Origin: Legionella micdadei
Lineage (GTDB): Bacteria; Pseudomonadota; Gammaproteobacteria; Legionellales; Legionellaceae
Assembly: GCF_000953635.1 (NCBI RefSeq)
Contig: NZ_LN614830.1
Location: 356,001-420,000 of the forward strand
DNA: 64,000 nucleotides
Reading direction: 5' to 3'
Part shown: positions 18,101 to 25,906 of the stretch, piece after piece
Layout of the letters: every line of letters begins with the position of its first letter
How positions within the stretch are numbered: the first letter of the stretch is position 1
Program-made: the position numbers and the translations under genes
Notes under the pieces: model-generated
What the model was told of the DNA's origin: nothing
What the model saw: the letters and a program-made list of their open reading frames with translations, nothing else
Database searches by the model: none

Positions 18101-18717
18101 ATTTTGATATTATCAGTCCTGCTGCATCATCGGCGAATAATCAAGCCACAAAACCTTATGGTCAAGTCATCAATTCGCTTGCTGACCTCATTAGTTCTGT
18201 GACTTATTTTGCGCCTAAAGTACCTGGTTTTGGAAAAAGTTACCCTTCACGTGTAGTCAGGCTTAATCTGTTTTTATATGCACAAAGCGGCAATTTTGGT
18301 TTTATGGGAACGTTAACTACTAACGGTAAATGGGGCGCTGTGATTGGTCAAAATGCAGATATAAATGCCGCTGGTCTTGATTCCGCACTTATCACCACCA
18401 TTAGTAAAAATGCTGCAGACAAAGCCACTTTAGCGAGCCTGAAAAAAGCTTGGAGCCCAATTACGGAAATTTGGCTTTATACTTGTTCAGATGTGGTTAG
18501 TGATGCATTTGGGAAAAAATTTGCAAAATTAATGGGTGCGACAGTTCGTGCTTTTGACGATCCGTTTTGGGTTTTACCTACCTATGACACAACCCAGCAA
18601 ACGATTTTGACTAGAGATGAGTTTGGCATTGGTGCAGATTTCGCTGCAGCAGCGCAAACCCGAACGAAAGATCTTCATAGTCTGGACATTCTATCAAAAC
18701 GAAAATTTAAACCTTAG
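15130..18717 (+). CDS. Giant multidomain protein, C-terminal caspase/DUF4347-like fold suspected
   Basis: 1195 codons from a TTG with no good ribosome site; joined to the preceding ORF through the CCC-C site at 15144-15147 the product would be 1278 residues. Numbering from the TTG: a helical repeat (about 17-60); a conserved domain (about 115-165) with FAQSWFAQGVTLGNLLHSVA and APGESTRIAVMDWTR; a Gly/Ser-rich linker (205-255); a helical segment with NYNHMHALTVQYYEVIEIYR (301-320); a Pro/Ser/Thr linker (400-432); a beta-rich region (about 450-570); an Ala-rich helical part (about 775-830); and an alpha/beta C-terminal domain (about 955-1195). In the last, LYTCSDVVSDAFGKKFAKLM and ATVRAFDD recall the Cys half of DUF4347/caspase-like domains, but the usual Ser-His-Gly is AQSGNFG (from 1051), so the His is missing. 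No signal peptide is seen. Function unknown. Confidence 0.75.
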   Translation: MIRIHPATPAALVEADVSLLREIDTSLATEIKDNLQVETVGDLGRWPPFCAAQVVLDAAIPSLAQEDGSELVPRLGEYPTERHYYRSIVIDQVTPGETTDLSAAGPIDIAPTVSSDFGFKAPAVGAMLTFAQSWFAQGVTLGNLLHSVALAPGESTRIAVMDWTRQTSASGEEMISESEKLTNTSTHNRAISEVQEAVASEVQSGFSRSSGSSTTSAGGGGLGLSLGPLTLGGSGSSATTSSNAESFTSSSGTRNLAATMNQRVSDATQQAASSVRDRRASIVKEVSEAEHQSVSTRIIANYNHMHALTVQYYEVIEIYRVNVQLQQVERCLFVPMKLVNFDKATIERYQGVLANAALTQRAKELLNGEFGAVTIRPSVPLRPTRSIFDGVAMVDRIAAREASISTTSPATDSQESTPSTPTASPEPTSSVSRLAASVQPYWVNDELIRASRITLASITKPGTSDIYLPGGTELCGISLTLSSQNNSAISITGLKLVLQSGNTINLSSISILEWSISDPTPIQEIAAIKITSTSSSYLSGKLTMQLSYGSAKFPISFPIEITPNAVELQLCQFIANQSETELKIHLEQNRLHYSQAVWRSLDPSQIALLLSAYTFEGKPIADLIDPNPVMVASNYLVFRMPSFIEAVGIQSESSEDESHKNWASWLKERGLILGASTAMEQLIPIPTGGVFAEAVLGRSNSAERLDATRFWNWQDSPIPLQPPEIAAIQMESRAQPVDATPGQLGAPVLNIMNPTTLPDPTGVGSILNAIQNGNMFRDMSGIASTASLAQALASNATSASTEAGKQAAANLAVAAQKDIEEKKIAAQLALAAMGLPSANAGSAKNISESGALLNTATEMDKQSPRVNGASTESGVANNGISTSTGPGDNGIDGVAGATMPGVPNDLQNLFNGNSRADEVLSKMNWGNLGESGASIIPAVYGGGQSTGTGKATGVVISYEIACYANFPRPWPDEASEIQGIVNNVWLPAAEDFDIISPAASSANNQATKPYGQVINSLADLISSVTYFAPKVPGFGKSYPSRVVRLNLFLYAQSGNFGFMGTLTTNGKWGAVIGQNADINAAGLDSALITTISKNAADKATLASLKKAWSPITEIWLYTCSDVVSDAFGKKFAKLMGATVRAFDDPFWVLPTYDTTQQTILTRDEFGIGADFAAAAQTRTKDLHSLDILSKRKFKP
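15144..15147 (+). other. Frame break at CCC-C (possible +1 frameshift site)
   Basis: In the upstream frame the codons are TCA CCC CGC. Skipping one C gives TCA CCC GCA ACT and joins the two ORFs into a continuous protein reading DSDSPATPAALVEADVSLL. CCC-C is the best-known site for +1 slippage by tRNA-Pro. A one-base insertion (mutation or sequencing error) is equally consistent. Confidence 0.55.
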
Positions 18718-18726
18718 TTGTAATGA

Positions 18727-18798
18727 CTAGGCGCACAATAAAATGGGGTAAGCAACTTGGGTATTCCCTTTTAAAATACAGGATAAATGTGCGCTTAG
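18727..18798. other. Long-armed stem-loop after the giant-protein gene
   Basis: CTAGGCGCACA (18727-18737) pairs with TGTGCGCTTAG (18788-18798) over 11 bp with one G:T, enclosing a 50-nt loop, 10 nt after the stop codon. No T-run follows, so it is more likely a 3' end stabiliser than a simple terminator. Confidence 0.4.
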
Positions 18799-18895
18799 TG
18801 AGTTAGAGAATTTACTCTATTGTGAAATTTCGGGATGAGATGCTGCATCGATCTGGCAGGATTCTCATTTATATCAGGAGATGGAAAAATGTCTC

Positions 18896-19663
18896 TTAAA
18901 GCCCTCCGATAGGTAAAATATATAGAGGTATTTCGTCTTCAGGAGTATTTAAAGCTTGTCTAACTTGAGGTTCATCGAAAGCGCCGATTGTGACTGTACC
19001 GAGATTTAAAGACACCGTTTGAAGGTAAATATTTTGCGCTGCATGTCCTGCCTCCATAAAAACAAAACTTTTCCCCTTTTCGCCATACTTTTTTGTTGTT
19101 CGAGAAAATACAGCCGTAATGACAATATTAGCTGCGCCAGATTTTATTGCTTCCTGCTCTAATGCTGCTTTGGTTAATTGATCAGAAATATCTCCGTTTT
19201 TAATTTTTAGTAATGCATGCTTGGTCGGCAAATAATGGTAGACACCCGGTGACAAATCGTTTACGTCCCTTGCCACAAGATAGACTTCTAACGGGTAGAG
19301 TGCTCCTGCTGAAGGGGTAGTGCGGAATCCATTATCAGAGGTTATTCCTTGTGCAGCCCAAAGTAACTGGGCAACCTGCGATAATGTTATTGCTTGATTT
19401 TTGTATGTCCTTATCGAACGCCGTTTTTTTAGGGCATCTTCAATTGAAGTCTGACTGGAATAAACAGGAGCAGGCAATTTGGCTTCGATTGGGGGCATGG
19501 TTTTTGGGAGGAACTTAGTTTCATTGGATAATCTTTTTGGAGTTAAAATCAAGTATAGGCAAATTAGGATGATTACTATCAAGAGCAATAAGCTTTTCCG
19601 GTTTAAAAATTCCATTTGCTCTCTCCTAATATGAGTTTTTTCCCAATTCTTTATAGAATACAT
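18896..19663 (-). CDS. SagB/ThcOx-type nitroreductase-fold oxidoreductase, membrane-anchored
   Basis: A 255-residue protein with an N-terminal membrane anchor (about 22-41), a Pro-rich linker and a nitroreductase-fold domain (about 72-253). Marks are RRSIRTYKN, QLLWAAQGI, TPSAGALYPLEVYLV, LSPGVYHYLP and MEAGHAAQNIYLQ. The family binds FMN; known members oxidise azolines in peptide natural products (SagB, ThcOx), while many stand-alone members have no known substrate. No YcaO cyclodehydratase or precursor peptide gene is nearby, so azole formation is not indicated. The anchor may place it at the periplasmic face. The start was kept at 19663; the inner Met 15 residues downstream (19618) just ahead of the anchor is an alternative. 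Confidence 0.82.
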   Translation of the reverse strand: MYSIKNWEKTHIRREQMEFLNRKSLLLLIVIILICLYLILTPKRLSNETKFLPKTMPPIEAKLPAPVYSSQTSIEDALKKRRSIRTYKNQAITLSQVAQLLWAAQGITSDNGFRTTPSAGALYPLEVYLVARDVNDLSPGVYHYLPTKHALLKIKNGDISDQLTKAALEQEAIKSGAANIVITAVFSRTTKKYGEKGKSFVFMEAGHAAQNIYLQTVSLNLGTVTIGAFDEPQVRQALNTPEDEIPLYILPIGGL

Positions 19664-19780
19664 CGTTATTAACGAGGAATAAATTTTTTGGAGTTCGCTT
19701 AGGTTGGCAATAAGACGATGAATTAATCTTAGTGTACTATAATAATTCTAAAATAACCCATAGGCGAGAAGGAGTTTGCT

Positions 19781-20230
19781 ATGAGTTTGTCATTAGAAAG
19801 CACTGCTTTTATTTCAAATACCATGATTCCTAGCCAATACACTTGTGATGGTCTTGATAGCTCCCCCCCTTTAGCATGGCAAGACTCATCCGCACAAACT
19901 CGCTCTTATGTTTTAATTGTGGACGATCCTGATGCACCTGGTGGAACCTGGGATCACTGGGTACTATTTAATATTCCCGCAGCAGTGAAGCAGTTACCTG
20001 AAGGAAGTGTCAAACCTGAGGGCGCGCTTGATGGTAAAAATAGTTGGGGTAGTTTGGGTTATCGTGGACCCTGTCCGCCGAGTGGAGTGCATCATTATCA
20101 CTTTAAATTATATGCCCTAGACAGTACTTTAAATTTACCCAGTGGTGTTGGCAAACAGGCAGTAATGCAAGCAATGAAAGGACATATCCTAGGCAGTACA
20201 GAATTGATTGGTTTGTACCGAAAAGGCTAG
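19781..20230 (+). CDS. YbhB/YbcL family PEBP-like protein
   Basis: A 149-residue phosphatidylethanolamine-binding-protein fold. The ligand-site motifs are present: TCDGLDSSPPLAW, VDDPDAPGGTWDHWVLFNIP, GYRGPCPPSGVHHYHFKLYALD. There is no signal peptide, as in cytosolic YbhB. The biochemical role in bacteria is unsettled despite the Raf-kinase-inhibitor name. A good ribosome site (GAAGGAG) precedes the ATG. The 40-codon gene at 20286 follows and may share its transcript. Confidence 0.9.
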   Translation: MSLSLESTAFISNTMIPSQYTCDGLDSSPPLAWQDSSAQTRSYVLIVDDPDAPGGTWDHWVLFNIPAAVKQLPEGSVKPEGALDGKNSWGSLGYRGPCPPSGVHHYHFKLYALDSTLNLPSGVGKQAVMQAMKGHILGSTELIGLYRKG

Positions 20231-20285
20231 CAAACGCGGTAAGAAGACAAGTGCTATACTTTAGGGTGTATAGAAGGAGAGAGCG

Positions 20286-20408
20286 ATGACTAGATATCGT
20301 GATGCAGGTACAGGAAGATATGTTACTGAAAAATATGCAAAAACTCATCCAAGAACAACTGTGAGCGAAAGCAATAAATCACGAAAATTTGCATCTAAAA
20401 AGAAATAA
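20286..20408 (+). CDS. Small basic protein of 40 residues
   Basis: A complete small gene: ATG at 20286 with GGAGAG 4-9 nt upstream, a stop at 20406-20408, and a product opening MTRYRDAGTGRYVTEKYAKT and ending in a Lys-rich tail. The RYRDAGTG-YVT-KYA pattern is shared by short proteins widespread in bacteria, often misnamed 'multidrug transporter' in databases although they have no membrane segment. Function unknown. The basic tail suggests nucleic-acid or ribosome contact, which is inference. Confidence 0.75.
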   Translation: MTRYRDAGTGRYVTEKYAKTHPRTTVSESNKSRKFASKKK

Positions 20409-20581
20409 AGGATGTTCAGTTCCTGTCCTTAAAAATTCATACTGCCTAGCAGAGTTTATCCTTTGCTTGAAATTTTATGCCTTCTTAAAATCCCGTCTAA
20501 TCAATTTAAAATAATTCCTTCTGCACGTTAATTTATTGTCTATACTTAGCTACGGACCAAATTAACTAAGGAAGGTTTATC

Positions 20582-21025
20582 ATGAATAAGAAAATTTTAG
20601 GGATGATTGTCTTTTTCTTTGCTTTAGTGCTTGGGCAAATTTCTTTTGCCGATTCTTCAGATTGTGGAAAAGGAATTAAAGACTTAGTTGAATCATTAAA
20701 TCTTGATGATTCACAAAAGGCAAAAATCAAACCTATTTTGGATCAACTAAAATCAACGGTGTCTGATAAAGCCGGGCAAATGGATAGCTTAAGGAAGCAA
20801 ATTAGCCAGCAAGTTACGTCTGGTAACATGGACCAATCCACCGTTGATAACCTAGTTGATCAAAAAACAAAGCTGATTGGTGACATAATGAAAGCCAAAA
20901 TTGCAGCCACAAATCAAATTATGGGCATTCTAAACGACACGCAAAAAGCCCAATTGCAAAAGAAGATACAAGACTTTGAAGAAAAGATGTCTGAGAAATA
21001 TAAAAAATGTCACGATGAGGATTAA
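20582..21025 (+). CDS. Periplasmic Spy/CpxP-like helical protein
   Basis: A 147-residue protein with a clear Sec signal peptide (1-23, cleavage after FADS region), then an all-helical mature chain. The segment LNLDDSQKAKIKPILDQLKS and the later LNDTQKAQLQKKIQDFEEKM match the repeated 'L-T/D-xQ' helix style of Spy/CpxP metal- and envelope-stress chaperones. Two Cys (after the signal and near the C-end) could form a disulfide. It is monocistronic, with AAGGA before the ATG and a strong terminator behind. The chaperone role is inferred from the fold. Confidence 0.7.
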   Translation: MNKKILGMIVFFFALVLGQISFADSSDCGKGIKDLVESLNLDDSQKAKIKPILDQLKSTVSDKAGQMDSLRKQISQQVTSGNMDQSTVDNLVDQKTKLIGDIMKAKIAATNQIMGILNDTQKAQLQKKIQDFEEKMSEKYKKCHDED

Positions 21026-21035
21026 CCATGCATGC

Positions 21036-21071
21036 AAGGGTTAGTTGAGGAATTGATTTCAACTAACCCTT
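21036..21071. terminator. Bidirectional terminator, 13-bp perfect stem
   Basis: AAGGGTTAGTTGA (21036-21048) pairs with TCAACTAACCCTT (21059-21071). It serves the Spy-like gene and overlaps the last codons of the convergent acyltransferase gene. Confidence 0.8.
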
Positions 21072-23039
21072 ATTTGTAAGCGGATTTTCGTACCGTTGCA
21101 AATAAAGTTTTCCGAGTTGATAAGAAGCATAATCAGTAATATGACCGATGTCGCGAAATACAGGCACTCCATTGATATCAGCTTTACAGCGGCCTTGTGC
21201 ACACTGTATTATTTTAGGATCAATAACGATCAATTGCGGATATTTCTTCTGCATTTCCTCGAACAAATCGTTGAGCCATAATTCGGCATTAATTTGTAAA
21301 TTAAAATCGCATTGGTTTGGATCATAGGCTTTTCGTTGCTTAACGTGTTGGAAAAAACAATCGCGAAGGTTCTCAGTGGTTGAAGCGGTTGCTTTAATCA
21401 AAACAGGCTTAGCGCCGGAGTTCGTGATGATTTGCAAAGCATTATCTAATGCAGCGGTGATTCGCTTTTTTGTTAATTCAGGTGAAGAGTTATCACGCAA
21501 TTGATTAATGATGTTATGACCTAAATAATTTTTCCAGGTTTGGCCTATGATCACAAAATCGTAATGATTGGCTTTAATCATGTCATAATACCGTGTCGTT
21601 TGTTCATAGCATTCCTGATATACGTCATTTTTAAATGACCACCAATCATAGAGAAAGATTCCAGGCAACGTAAGACACGAAGAGGTGGCTTGGGCAAGAA
21701 TCGAAAGATTAGCGTCTTTTGCTAAAGTATCCATGAATCCCCAATAATGATTCGAATAAGAATCCCCAATCATAAAGCCTTTTTTACTGTCAATATTTTT
21801 TGCACCGAGAATGCACTGGGAATTGATATCAATATTATGTTTGCCAATACATAAGGGTCGTTGAACACTATTAGATTGATTCAGTTGTTCATAAATTCTT
21901 ACCACTTCCTCATTAAATCGCTCGGGAAGCCCCGCATTTTTTTTGATGAGATGAGCAGCCCCATGAATCAGCACAATCGGCAATAATAATAAATAGATAA
22001 GACTATATCGAAATTTAAGATGCTTAAATTTACGGGCTGGTTTTTCAATAAATCGCCAAGAAAGGTAAGCCAAAATAAAGCTGATACAAAAGGCCGAAAA
22101 AATGATTAAATTCGTATTGCCTATGACTAAATAATGAATAAAAGCAAAAACAGGCCAATGCCAAATGTAGAGGGAATAAGATATTAAACCTATAAAGACG
22201 AGAGGCTTAGTGGCAAGGCATTTAGTCACGAGGGACTGGGGATGGTTGCCTGTTGCAATTAAGGTACCAGCAGCGACACAAAGAAGCAGGGCATACCCAT
22301 TGGGGAAACCAAAACTGATATGAGTGCGTGTTGCGACATAAAATAAGGCTAGCAGTGCAAGCAGATTAATTAAATTTAAGACGATTTTGTTTAAGGGGAT
22401 TTGTCGTGGTATTAAAGCTACGCAAGAACCTATCAAGAATTCAAAAATACGGCTTGAAAATTGATAGTACGTTTTAGCGGCATTGTGAGCAGAGAAATAA
22501 AGGGCCAGGGCTAAAAAAAGCAGTGTAAGCCCAAAAATGATTTTGCTTAAGTGGCGTTTCGCAACTCCCTTATTGAGTAAATAAATAACCACGGGCAAAA
22601 TGAAATAACATTGCCACTCAATCGATAAAGACCAAGTATGCAATAAAGGCAATTGATTGCTGTCTGCTGCAAAATAACCAGTGGTAACCCGGGAAAAATA
22701 ACTGTTCGAGGTGAAAATTGACGTTTTTCGCGCACTCTTAGCGTATTGCACTAAATCATCAGGTAAATAGAAAAGTAAAGCGAGAAGGGTGACAACCACT
22801 AATAAACAAATAAAAACTGGTTGTAGACGCCATAACCGTCGGTTATAAAACTCGATGAATGAAAAATGGTTGTTTTGAATAGACTCATGAATAATGCTGG
22901 TGATTAAAAATCCAGAAATAACAAAAAATAAATCAACGCCAACGAAACCAGAGGGGAATAGCTTCAGACCGCTGTGGAAAAATAAAACAAATAGAATAGC
23001 AACTGCCCGTAAGCCATCAACGTCTGGACGATATTTCAT
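21063..23039 (-). CDS. Acyltransferase 3 with C-terminal SGNH domain (OafA/YrhL type)
   Basis: A 658-residue inner-membrane protein. The N-terminal acyltransferase-3 domain (about 1-340) has ten or so helices, the opening YRPDVDGLRAVAILFVLFFH with the catalytic-type His, and the downstream FFVISGFLIT and WSLSIEWQCYFILP motifs. A periplasmic SGNH hydrolase-like domain follows (about 395-650) with MIGDSYSNHYWGF (Ser block) and a DIGHITDYASYQLG end (Asp/His block). Such fusions O-acetylate LPS O-antigen or other surface glycans, the SGNH domain transferring the acyl group outside. The glycan target is unknown; in Legionella the O-chain is a plausible one. Confidence 0.9.
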   Translation of the reverse strand: MKYRPDVDGLRAVAILFVLFFHSGLKLFPSGFVGVDLFFVISGFLITSIIHESIQNNHFSFIEFYNRRLWRLQPVFICLLVVVTLLALLFYLPDDLVQYAKSARKTSIFTSNSYFSRVTTGYFAADSNQLPLLHTWSLSIEWQCYFILPVVIYLLNKGVAKRHLSKIIFGLTLLFLALALYFSAHNAAKTYYQFSSRIFEFLIGSCVALIPRQIPLNKIVLNLINLLALLALFYVATRTHISFGFPNGYALLLCVAAGTLIATGNHPQSLVTKCLATKPLVFIGLISYSLYIWHWPVFAFIHYLVIGNTNLIIFSAFCISFILAYLSWRFIEKPARKFKHLKFRYSLIYLLLLPIVLIHGAAHLIKKNAGLPERFNEEVVRIYEQLNQSNSVQRPLCIGKHNIDINSQCILGAKNIDSKKGFMIGDSYSNHYWGFMDTLAKDANLSILAQATSSCLTLPGIFLYDWWSFKNDVYQECYEQTTRYYDMIKANHYDFVIIGQTWKNYLGHNIINQLRDNSSPELTKKRITAALDNALQIITNSGAKPVLIKATASTTENLRDCFFQHVKQRKAYDPNQCDFNLQINAELWLNDLFEEMQKKYPQLIVIDPKIIQCAQGRCKADINGVPVFRDIGHITDYASYQLGKLYLQRYENPLTNKG

Positions 23040-23122
23040 CCCCGACTATCCTTAAAATTTAAATGCGAATTTTATAGCATAAAAATTGTGTGGGGAATAT
23101 CGGGCAGTTGAAGGACAAACCC

Positions 23123-24166
23123 CTACAAGGAAGCAATATCAATCACAAAGCGATAGCGCACGTCGCTTTTTAACACGCGTTCATAGGCTTCATTTACTTT
23201 CTGAATGGGGATAAGCTCAATATCAGCAGCAATATCATGTTTACCGCAAAAATCGAGCATTTCTTGGGTTTCTTTTATGCCGCCGATCAGCGAACCGCCA
23301 ATACTAAGACGATTTTTAATCAAAGAAAAAGCATTGATTGGCACATTATCTTCAGGGATCCCTACTACCACCATCGTTCCATCACGTTTTAATAAACTAA
23401 GGTATTGGTTCCAATCGATGCCAGAGGAAACGGTACAAATAATTAAATCAAAGGTTCGGGCGAGTTGAGTAAATGTGTTACTGTCGGAAGTTGCATAAAA
23501 ATGATTAGCCCCCATGCGCTTCGCATCGGCTTCTTTTTTCAGGGAGTGACTTAGTACCGTTACATCCGCCTTCATAGCATGAGCAATTTTAACGCCCATA
23601 TGCCCTAAGCCGCCTAAACCGACAATGGCAATTTTTTTACCAGGGCCCACGTGCCAATGCTTTAGCGGGGAATAAAGAGTAATTCCGGCACACAATAAAG
23701 GAGCACTGGCATCCAAAGGCAAATTTCCAGGAAGGCGAAGCACGTAGTTTTCATCAACGACGATTTTAGTGGAATAGCCTCCTTGAGTAAGGCGAGTGCC
23801 GTCACGTTCCATGCAATTGTAAGTTAATGTCGCACCTTCATCACAATATTGCTCGAGATCTGCCTTACAATTGATACAGCGACGGCAAGAATCGACAAAA
23901 CACCCTACTCCTACTTTATCACCAGTTTTGAATTGGGTCACTTTGTGCCCAACTTTATCGACTATACCAACAATTTCATGCCCAGGAACCATTGGGAAAA
24001 GTGACCCGCCCCATTCATCCCTTACTTGATGAATGTCAGAATGGCAAATTCCACAGTATTTAATATCAATGAGGACATCGTATTCACCTATATCCCGACG
24101 TGCGAAAGAGTAAGGTTTTAAAGGGGATTTGGCTGCTTCAGCTGCATATCCTTTTACAGGAATCAT
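23123..24166 (-). CDS. Zinc-dependent NAD(P) alcohol dehydrogenase, YahK/cinnamyl type
   Basis: A 347-residue medium-chain dehydrogenase. The catalytic zinc site is in [18 protein letters not shown] and MVPGHEIVG, the structural zinc four-Cys cluster in [20 protein letters not shown], and the Rossmann glycines in [20 protein letters not shown]. This combination fits the broad-specificity aldehyde reductases YahK/AdhC (NADPH-linked). It is monocistronic; the divergent sensor-kinase gene starts about 160 nt away. The physiological substrate is not readable. Confidence 0.9.
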   Translation of the reverse strand: MIPVKGYAAEAAKSPLKPYSFARRDIGEYDVLIDIKYCGICHSDIHQVRDEWGGSLFPMVPGHEIVGIVDKVGHKVTQFKTGDKVGVGCFVDSCRRCINCKADLEQYCDEGATLTYNCMERDGTRLTQGGYSTKIVVDENYVLRLPGNLPLDASAPLLCAGITLYSPLKHWHVGPGKKIAIVGLGGLGHMGVKIAHAMKADVTVLSHSLKKEADAKRMGANHFYATSDSNTFTQLARTFDLIICTVSSGIDWNQYLSLLKRDGTMVVVGIPEDNVPINAFSLIKNRLSIGGSLIGGIKETQEMLDFCGKHDIAADIELIPIQKVNEAYERVLKSDVRYRFVIDIASL

Positions 24167-24325
24167 GTCGTTATCCTTGATTGTTATTAGGTCTTTGATT
24201 TAGAGCATATAAAAGCTCGATAATCACTTTCTCTACTTCAACTATAATAATAAGACCATGTAACTTAAAATCATAGGTTGTCTTAAACCGATTATTAATG
24301 AAGGTTGCGGGATCTAGAAAATATC

Positions 24326-25906
24326 ATGGTGGAAATTGAGAAAACAAAAAAACTGCATCCTATTGTAATGCTAAATTATGTCCCTCGTTTTTCTGGGCAT
24401 TTTTTCGCCTGTATTACTTTTATCACTACCCTGATTGAACGAGGAAGGCCAATCAGTATCCCACTGATATTCGCTGCTTTGGAGGGAATTATTTGGCCTC
24501 ATTTTGCCTTATTTATGTCCATGCGCAGTAAGCGGCCTAAACCACTAGAACTGAGAATGTTATTTATTGATTCCTACCTTCTCGGCTTATGGATTGCTTA
24601 CCTCGATTACGCTTTTTGGCCTTCTTTTACTGCGGTCAGTATGACAATGATGGCAAACCTGAGTGTGCGAGGTCTTTGGCTTGGGCTGCAGAGTTTTATA
24701 GCGAATGTTTTAGGGGCACTTACTGGGAGCATGTTATTTGGTTTTCATGTTAATTTAGGAACAGGTCTTATACCAAATGTTTTAAGTGCAATGACAATTT
24801 TGGTATTTTCGAATGTGATGGGTTATATGACATATTATCGCGCCAAAATGACAAAGTTGATGCGTGAGAAGTTGAAATCAGTCAACCAGGAACTGGAAGA
24901 ATCGCTTGTTCAACTACAACGTTCAAAAGCGCAATTGGTTCAATCAGAGAAAATGGCAGGAATTGGCCAATTGATTGCAGGAATAAGTCATGAAATAAAC
25001 ACTCCGGCAGGTGCTATTGCAAGCGCAATTGAGGAGATTAATACCGATTACCTCCAACTATTAAACACATTAATCAAGATTGTCGATTCAATTGAAGTCG
25101 ATTTAAGGACAAATTATTTTGAGGTTTGCAGTAGTATTCCCGAAATTCCACACGAATACGGTACTATGGAAATTCGAAATATTGCCTCTGGGATAGAAAA
25201 AATCTTGATGGAAAACGATATCGCAAACGCGAGGATGACAAGTAAGAACTTGGCAACAATTGGATTTAAAAGTGATCAGATTGAAAAAGTTATCCCATTA
25301 TTAAAATCATCGATAAGCCCTGTTATTTTTGATTCATTGTTTATGTTAGGTATGACGCGAATTCATACTCGGGATATTAAAATTGCCATTCAAAAAATTC
25401 TGCACTTAGTCAAGGCGCTCAAATTGTTTTCACGCTCTGATCAGGGCGAATTCGTCAAGACAAATTTAGAAGAAGATATCACGACTACTTTAATTATTCT
25501 TAACAATCGGCTTAAACACGGTATTACCATTATTAAAGAATTTGATCCAATCCCATCTATCGAGTGTGTTGCTGAACGGCTTAATCAAGTGTGGTTAAAT
25601 ATGGTTAATAACGCAATTGAAGCGATGAAAGGTAAAGGGCAGATTATTATCCGTTTAAAATTATTTGATGAGAATCACGTCAAAGTCGAATTTGAAGATA
25701 ATGGTCCTGGTATACAAGCTGATGTATTACCGCGAATTTTTGAAGCCTATTACACAACAAAACCAAAAGGGGAAGGAACAGGACTTGGTTTATATATATC
25801 GAATGAAATAGTGACAAAGCACAGCGGGAGAATAGAAGTAGATACACAAGAAACAGGAACCTTATTTCGAATTATTTTGCCTATAAAAGGAACGCATGAA
25901 AAATGA
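24326..25906 (+). CDS. Membrane histidine kinase
   Basis: A sensor kinase of 526 residues from ATG 24326; a TTG at 24305 would add seven residues, and neither start has a strong ribosome site. About six membrane helices fill residues 20-175 with short loops and no large sensor domain. A coiled linker follows, then a His-box MAGIGQLIAGISHEINTPAG with phospho-acceptor H222. The ATPase domain carries NMVNNAIEAM (N box), FEDNGPGI (G1) and GEGTGLGLYISNE (G2). There is an unusually long helical insert (about 245-370) between H box and ATPase domain. It overlaps the receiver-cyclase gene by 4 bp (ATGA), so the two are made together and the cyclase protein is its likely target. The membrane domain may sense a lipid-soluble or membrane signal. 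Confidence 0.88.
   Translation: MVEIEKTKKLHPIVMLNYVPRFSGHFFACITFITTLIERGRPISIPLIFAALEGIIWPHFALFMSMRSKRPKPLELRMLFIDSYLLGLWIAYLDYAFWPSFTAVSMTMMANLSVRGLWLGLQSFIANVLGALTGSMLFGFHVNLGTGLIPNVLSAMTILVFSNVMGYMTYYRAKMTKLMREKLKSVNQELEESLVQLQRSKAQLVQSEKMAGIGQLIAGISHEINTPAGAIASAIEEINTDYLQLLNTLIKIVDSIEVDLRTNYFEVCSSIPEIPHEYGTMEIRNIASGIEKILMENDIANARMTSKNLATIGFKSDQIEKVIPLLKSSISPVIFDSLFMLGMTRIHTRDIKIAIQKILHLVKALKLFSRSDQGEFVKTNLEEDITTTLIILNNRLKHGITIIKEFDPIPSIECVAERLNQVWLNMVNNAIEAMKGKGQIIIRLKLFDENHVKVEFEDNGPGIQADVLPRIFEAYYTTKPKGEGTGLGLYISNEIVTKHSGRIEVDTQETGTLFRIILPIKGTHEK

Noticed and set aside
12875..18900. A second copy of the tRNA-Pro 3' end as attR of the island
   Set aside because: No repeat of the TTCAAATCCTTCCGTCCCGA block was found downstream in the window.
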